A stretch of DNA of 27,729 nucleotides from JAZTZP01 sp045637525 (lineage in GTDB: Bacteria > Bacillota > Clostridia > UBA1381): the NCBI GenBank assembly GCA_045637525.1, contig JAZTZP010000046.1, positions 1 through 27,729 of the forward strand, written 5' to 3'. Shown here in pieces: positions 25,054 through 27,729 of the stretch (within the stretch, counting starts at the first letter, position 1; each line of letters opens with the position of its first letter). Position numbers and translations under genes: made by a program. A model generated the notes under the pieces. That model was not told where the DNA came from. It worked only from the letters and a program-made list of their open reading frames with translations, and did no database searches.

Positions 25054-25072
25054 TACGTTTCTGCATAGAAGT

Positions 25073-25101
25073 ATTTTATCATATATCGCACCTTTTGTCA
25101 A
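25073..25101 (-). promoter_or_regulatory. Promoter of the OPT-PqqD unit
   Basis: On the minus strand, consensus TTGACA (25096-25101) and TAAAAT (25073-25078) are spaced by 17 bp, about 90 nt before the OPT start. Confidence 0.8.
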
Positions 25102-25110
25102 GTTTTAATT

Positions 25111-25160
25111 AAAAAACAGAGCACATTTGCCGAAATTTTAACACAAGCAAACATGCTCTG
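25111..25160 (-). terminator. Terminator of the DUF805 gene
   Basis: A 14-bp stem (CAGAGCATGTTTGC with GCAAATGTGCTCTG on the minus strand, two G-U pairs) is followed by TTTTTT. It lies 29 nt past the DUF805 gene stop. Confidence 0.88.
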
Positions 25161-25188
25161 ACTTTACTTTATCATAAATCCGAAGATA

Positions 25189-26256
25189 TTATCTGTATGC
25201 CTGAACACCTTTTGGGTTAGGACCATACTGATTCGGGCCCGGCTGGCTGTCTGTTGCCATGAATACAATAAGTATTATGCCACCCACACAAGGAATGAGT
25301 CCCAATAAAATACTTACCCACGAACGTCCGGTATCATGAAGACGTCTTACGCAAAGTGCAAGTCCCGGCACAAGCGTTCCCAGTGCATATACAGAGGATA
25401 TAATCATCACTATTATTGCACCAACCGACATTGCCGCTCCGGCAGATGCTGCCGCCGCTTCTCCGCCGTTTATCATTGTAGCCATTGATGCTCCGCCAAC
25501 AATACTCATAAATATCTGTAATACAGTATTTATGATAAGGTTTGCAAGATAAACAAACCAGTATTCACTTCTTCTGCTTCGTCCGCTAAAGTTTGCATAG
25601 TTCTTGAAAAACTCTACATATGCAGATATAAGATTAAAGTTTTTAACCTGTGTATTTGCATAACCGTACTGATTACCGTAAGGTGGTCTCTGCTGTCCGC
25701 CGTATTGATTATTCGGCGGTTGATAACCCTGCGGCTGTCTGTTATATTGATTATTCGGCATCTGTTGACCCTGCGGCTGTCCGCCGTATTGATTGTTTTG
25801 CAGTTGTTGACCCTGCGGTTGTCCGCCGTATTGGTTGTTCGGCGGTTGATAACCTTGTGGTTGTCCGCCGTATTGATTGTTCGGCAGTTGTTGACCCTGC
25901 GGTTGTCCGCCGTATTGGTTGTTCGGCGGTTGATAACCTTGTGGTTGTCCGCCATATTGATTATTCGGCTGCTGATATGTATTAGTCGGCCTTGAAGTCA
26001 ATATCGGGATTGGTCTTGTACGACCGTCATCATCATCAGCTACCGGTTGTTGTACCGGTTGTTGTACCGGCTGTGATATTGGTTGCTGTACAGGTGGTGC
26101 TACCGGTTGCTGTATTGGTTGTGCTACCGGTTGCTGTACCGGCTGAGTCACCTGCTGCGGTGCGGCTTGAGAACCGGCATCTTCTATCGGTGCTCCGCAT
26201 GAAAAACAAATTTTTTGACCGGGTGCTGCTTGTGCCCCACAAACTTTACAATTCAT
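25189..26256 (-). CDS. Zinc-ribbon DUF805 membrane protein with Pro/Gln repeat linker
   Basis: A 355-residue protein in three parts. Residues 1-20 form a zinc ribbon with CxxC pairs (Cys3/Cys6 'NCKVCG' and Cys17/Cys20 'CFSCGAP'). Residues about 30-65 are degenerate 'QQPVxQP' repeats. Residues about 90-195 are seven near-perfect 14-residue repeats ('PQGYQPPNNQYGGQ' alternating with 'PQGQQLPNNQYGGQ'). The rest is a DUF805 domain with four membrane helices, beginning 'YVEFFKNYANFSGRSRRSEY' and containing 'CVRRLHDTGRSW' and 'PGPNQYGPNPKG', both typical of the family. An ATG at 26265 overlaps the ribosome site GAGGAG, so the ATG at 26256 (9-nt spacing) is chosen. The function of DUF805 is unknown. 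Confidence 0.9.
   Translation of the reverse strand: MNCKVCGAQAAPGQKICFSCGAPIEDAGSQAAPQQVTQPVQQPVAQPIQQPVAPPVQQPISQPVQQPVQQPVADDDDGRTRPIPILTSRPTNTYQQPNNQYGGQPQGYQPPNNQYGGQPQGQQLPNNQYGGQPQGYQPPNNQYGGQPQGQQLQNNQYGGQPQGQQMPNNQYNRQPQGYQPPNNQYGGQQRPPYGNQYGYANTQVKNFNLISAYVEFFKNYANFSGRSRRSEYWFVYLANLIINTVLQIFMSIVGGASMATMINGGEAAAASAGAAMSVGAIIVMIISSVYALGTLVPGLALCVRRLHDTGRSWVSILLGLIPCVGGIILIVFMATDSQPGPNQYGPNPKGVQAYR
25690..25975. repeat. 42-bp coding tandem repeats in the DUF805 gene
   Basis: About seven 42-bp units encode 14-residue Pro/Gln/Asn/Gly/Tyr repeats. Neighbouring units alternate between two types, giving an 84-bp higher-order period and near-identity at DNA level for units two apart. Such arrays change copy number easily. 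Confidence 0.85.
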
Positions 26257-26347
26257 AATTTCCATCTCCTCTTTTTATGTATTATTTTTAATTAAAGGTT
26301 CTTAATATAATAAGTGCCTTAAAAAACAGTATTAAAAAACAGCCCTT

Positions 26348-26374
26348 AATATTCATATAATTTTATTGAATATT
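26348..26374 (-). terminator. Weak hairpin after the lipoprotein gene
   Basis: AATATTCA and TGAATATT form an 8-bp AT-only stem overlapping the lipoprotein stop. The minus strand then reads GGGCTGTTTTTT. It may partly attenuate transcription into the DUF805 gene. The rest of the 116-nt gap shows no firm promoter. Confidence 0.3.
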
Positions 26375-27335
26375 ATTTATTTTTCGCATCTGCATAGCTG
26401 TATTCAAAGTCCATCTTGCTCATATATCCCGTTTCTGAAGAAAACTCAAAGCTCAGACTGCTGAACCATGCCTCTACATCATCGTTGTATTCCAGCCATA
26501 TCCTTTTACTTCCCTCATAAAACGTCAATCCGGACGGCTTCCCCAGAACCGATACCACATCAGATACTGTCGACTTATCGGTTATCTTTCCGGATAGCGT
26601 AATACCCGGTGCGGCACCTTTTGTAAAAGTCTCTTTAAAGGTTCCGTCACTGCCCTTTGTCAGATCATTTTCATAAAATACCATACCTAACGAATAAAAC
26701 AGGCAATCCTTCAGACTGCACTTTTTCTCCGTATCTTCATCTGCCGCCGATAAATTCGATGTAGAAAGAACTATCTCCCTCCCTTTTGAATTTAAAAATA
26801 CGACATCGGTTTCCTCTGAATTGCTCACCTGAGTATCAGCTGCGGTATCAGAAGACCACCCGGCTTTTGATACATCGCTGTATTTTACCGGCAATGTAAA
26901 CGATGATCCGTCATCAAACTTAACCGTATAGTCAAAATCATAATCTACAGTTTTTTCATACTTAATGCTGTATGAAACACTATCATTGTCGTCATAAACA
27001 TCATATTCCGACAAATCAAGAAGTTCTCCGGCTTTTTCCTTAAATTCACCCTTGCTGTTAACGCACATATCAACATTTACAGCTTTTATATCAGGTTTTG
27101 CTTTATTTCCCTTCTTCTCGTCTTTTGACTGAGCCTGATTTGATGCCCCGGAAACCTCTTCGGCTTCGGTATCTTTTATTGGCTGAGCCTTTTCCGTTTC
27201 AGGGCTCTGAGACACAACTCCCTGACTTTCGGACACTTCAAGCCCTTCCAATGCTTTTTTTCCGCCACATCCGGAAAATACACTCAGTGCTGTTACTAAG
27301 CTCATAAAAATTACAAATTCTCTTTTGAACTTCAA
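26373..27335 (-). CDS. Predicted lipoprotein of unknown function
   Basis: A 320-residue protein with signal peptide 'FVIFMSLVTALSVFSGCGGK'; the Cys of FSGC is the likely lipidation site. An acidic, Glu/Lys/Ser-rich linker (about 30-90) follows, then a beta-rich region without a recognised domain. The last 75 residues ('TDKSTVSDVVSVLGKPSGLT') resemble SmpA/OmlA-like or similar small outer domains, but this is weak. A TTG at 27350 is in frame, but GGGGGGA lies about 7 nt before the TTG at 27335, which is preferred. That start overlaps by 4 nt the stop of a possible 42-codon ORF. The DUF805 gene lies 116 nt downstream. Confidence 0.8.
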   Translation of the reverse strand: MKFKREFVIFMSLVTALSVFSGCGGKKALEGLEVSESQGVVSQSPETEKAQPIKDTEAEEVSGASNQAQSKDEKKGNKAKPDIKAVNVDMCVNSKGEFKEKAGELLDLSEYDVYDDNDSVSYSIKYEKTVDYDFDYTVKFDDGSSFTLPVKYSDVSKAGWSSDTAADTQVSNSEETDVVFLNSKGREIVLSTSNLSAADEDTEKKCSLKDCLFYSLGMVFYENDLTKGSDGTFKETFTKGAAPGITLSGKITDKSTVSDVVSVLGKPSGLTFYEGSKRIWLEYNDDVEAWFSSLSFEFSSETGYMSKMDFEYSYADAKNK

Positions 27336-27460
27336 TACACATCCCCCCAAAAATCAATACTGTCGGTATTGACATGAAATATCTGCTTACGCAGCTGCAT
27401 AATCTGCACAAAATCGGATGAACCTCGTATTTCCTGCAACAAGTAAACAATATTTCTCAC
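27332..27460 (-). CDS. Possible small upstream ORF coupled to the lipoprotein gene
   Basis: A 42-codon frame starts at GTG (27458-27460) with AAGAAGG about 9 nt upstream. It encodes 'MRNIVYLLQEIRGSSD' through '...DSIDFWGDVY'. Its TGA overlaps the TTG start of the lipoprotein gene by 4 nt (TTGA). The predicted transcription start is within a few nt of its ribosome site, so it would be the first thing translated. No similarity is recognised. It may be a real small protein, a coupling leader, or chance. Confidence 0.35.
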   Translation of the reverse strand: MRNIVYLLQEIRGSSDFVQIMQLRKQIFHVNTDSIDFWGDVY

Positions 27461-27482
27461 AGCATAAAGCCTTCTTTAAATA

Positions 27483-27511
27483 ATTTTATCATAAAATAGT
27501 TTAATTGTCAA
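27483..27511 (-). promoter_or_regulatory. Promoter of the lipoprotein/DUF805 genes
   Basis: On the minus strand TTGACA (27506-27511) and TAAAAT (27483-27488) are spaced by 17 bp. A 15-bp palindrome, ATTTTAT-C-ATAAAAT (27483-27497), covers the -10 box. Confidence 0.75.
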
Positions 27512-27637
27512 TATTTTATGACAAGATTTGTTATAAAAAAATAAATTTCGCACGTTTTTTGAATGAGTAAACAAATGTTAACAAGAAAATAAATTATAGT
27601 TTATATGTCTAATGAATAGGCTTTGAAATTTGCTTTG

Positions 27638-27692
27638 CTAAAGCCTCCCTTGCCTAAAGGGAGGTGGCACAGCGTAAGCTGTGACGGAGGGA
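27638..27692. repeat. MITE-like hairpin repeat of gut Clostridia
   Basis: Two adjacent hairpins are seen: CCTCCCTT with AAAGGGAGG (27644-27664), and CACAGC-GTAA-GCTGTG (27668-27683), then GACGGAGGGA. This motif is a familiar dispersed intergenic repeat in gut Firmicutes genomes (from general knowledge, not searched here). The other sequence from 27512 to the window end is AT-rich with no gene seen. Confidence 0.7.
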
Positions 27693-27729
27693 TATCATTT
27701 ATTATGCATTGACAATATATAGTAAAAAC

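Noticed and set aside
25650..25995. Long plus-strand open frames and a CRISPR-like periodicity opposite the DUF805 gene
   Set aside because: They are the complement of the 42-bp coding repeats. The repeats are contiguous without spacers, and the minus frame has a recognisable domain and start.

Overview
The window looks like a chromosomal segment of a low-GC, Gram-positive anaerobe of the Clostridia (gut Oscillospirales/Lachnospirales type). The evidence is AT-rich intergenic DNA, strong AGGAGG-type ribosome sites, YesM/YesN two-component pairs, Lpl/Ytc-type sugar importers, VanW and YkgJ-family proteins, and a hairpin-rich GGGAGGTGGCAC-type intergenic repeat at the right end. No rRNA, tRNA or CRISPR array was seen. 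The species cannot be named from this.

Region 1 (about 150-8300, minus strand) is a carbohydrate-uptake operon. From its promoter at 8329-8356 it runs: a cytoplasmic deacetylase/glycoside-hydrolase-like barrel protein, a small zinc-ribbon protein whose gene overlaps it, a frameshifted secreted protein, two Lpl-type permeases, a solute-binding lipoprotein, and a secreted discoidin-domain protein. No ATPase gene is present, as is usual for importers that borrow a shared MsmX-like ATPase. Divergent from it (8502-11778, plus strand) is a YesM-type histidine kinase and YesN-type AraC regulator pair. The 200-bp divergent spacer carries a promoter in each direction and a 12-bp direct repeat spaced 21 bp, abutting the operon's -35 box, which is a candidate YesN site.

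Region 2 (11779-16819, plus strand) is a patchwork: an unidentified gene remnant, a broken IS transposase, a broken HpcH/HpaI aldolase, an intact NodB-type deacetylase, an intact sialidase-like beta-propeller without signal peptide, a P-loop kinase and a KDPG/KHG aldolase. The kinase and aldolase are bracketed by an exact 19-bp direct repeat. The set suggests intracellular breakdown of an imported acetylated and/or acidic-sugar glycan.

Region 3 (16820-20096) is a second copy of the kinase/regulator pair with identical protein lengths. Its similarity to copy 1 starts at the kinase ribosome site and ends just after the regulator stop. Copy 2 lacks copy 1's promoter and sits directly behind the aldolase gene.

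Region 4 (20100-27729, minus strand) looks like ordinary chromosome: a VanW-family protein and a YkgJ-like Cys-cluster protein in one operon; an OPT-family oligopeptide transporter followed by an orphan PqqD-like protein; a zinc-ribbon/DUF805 membrane protein with a repetitive Pro/Gln linker; a lipoprotein preceded by a possible coupled 42-codon ORF; and a MITE-like repeat.

The most notable features are the duplicated two-component module with its changed promoter context, the operator-like repeat in the divergent spacer, an IS10-like fold-back arrangement at the IS start, and the repeat-bracketed kinase-aldolase cassette.
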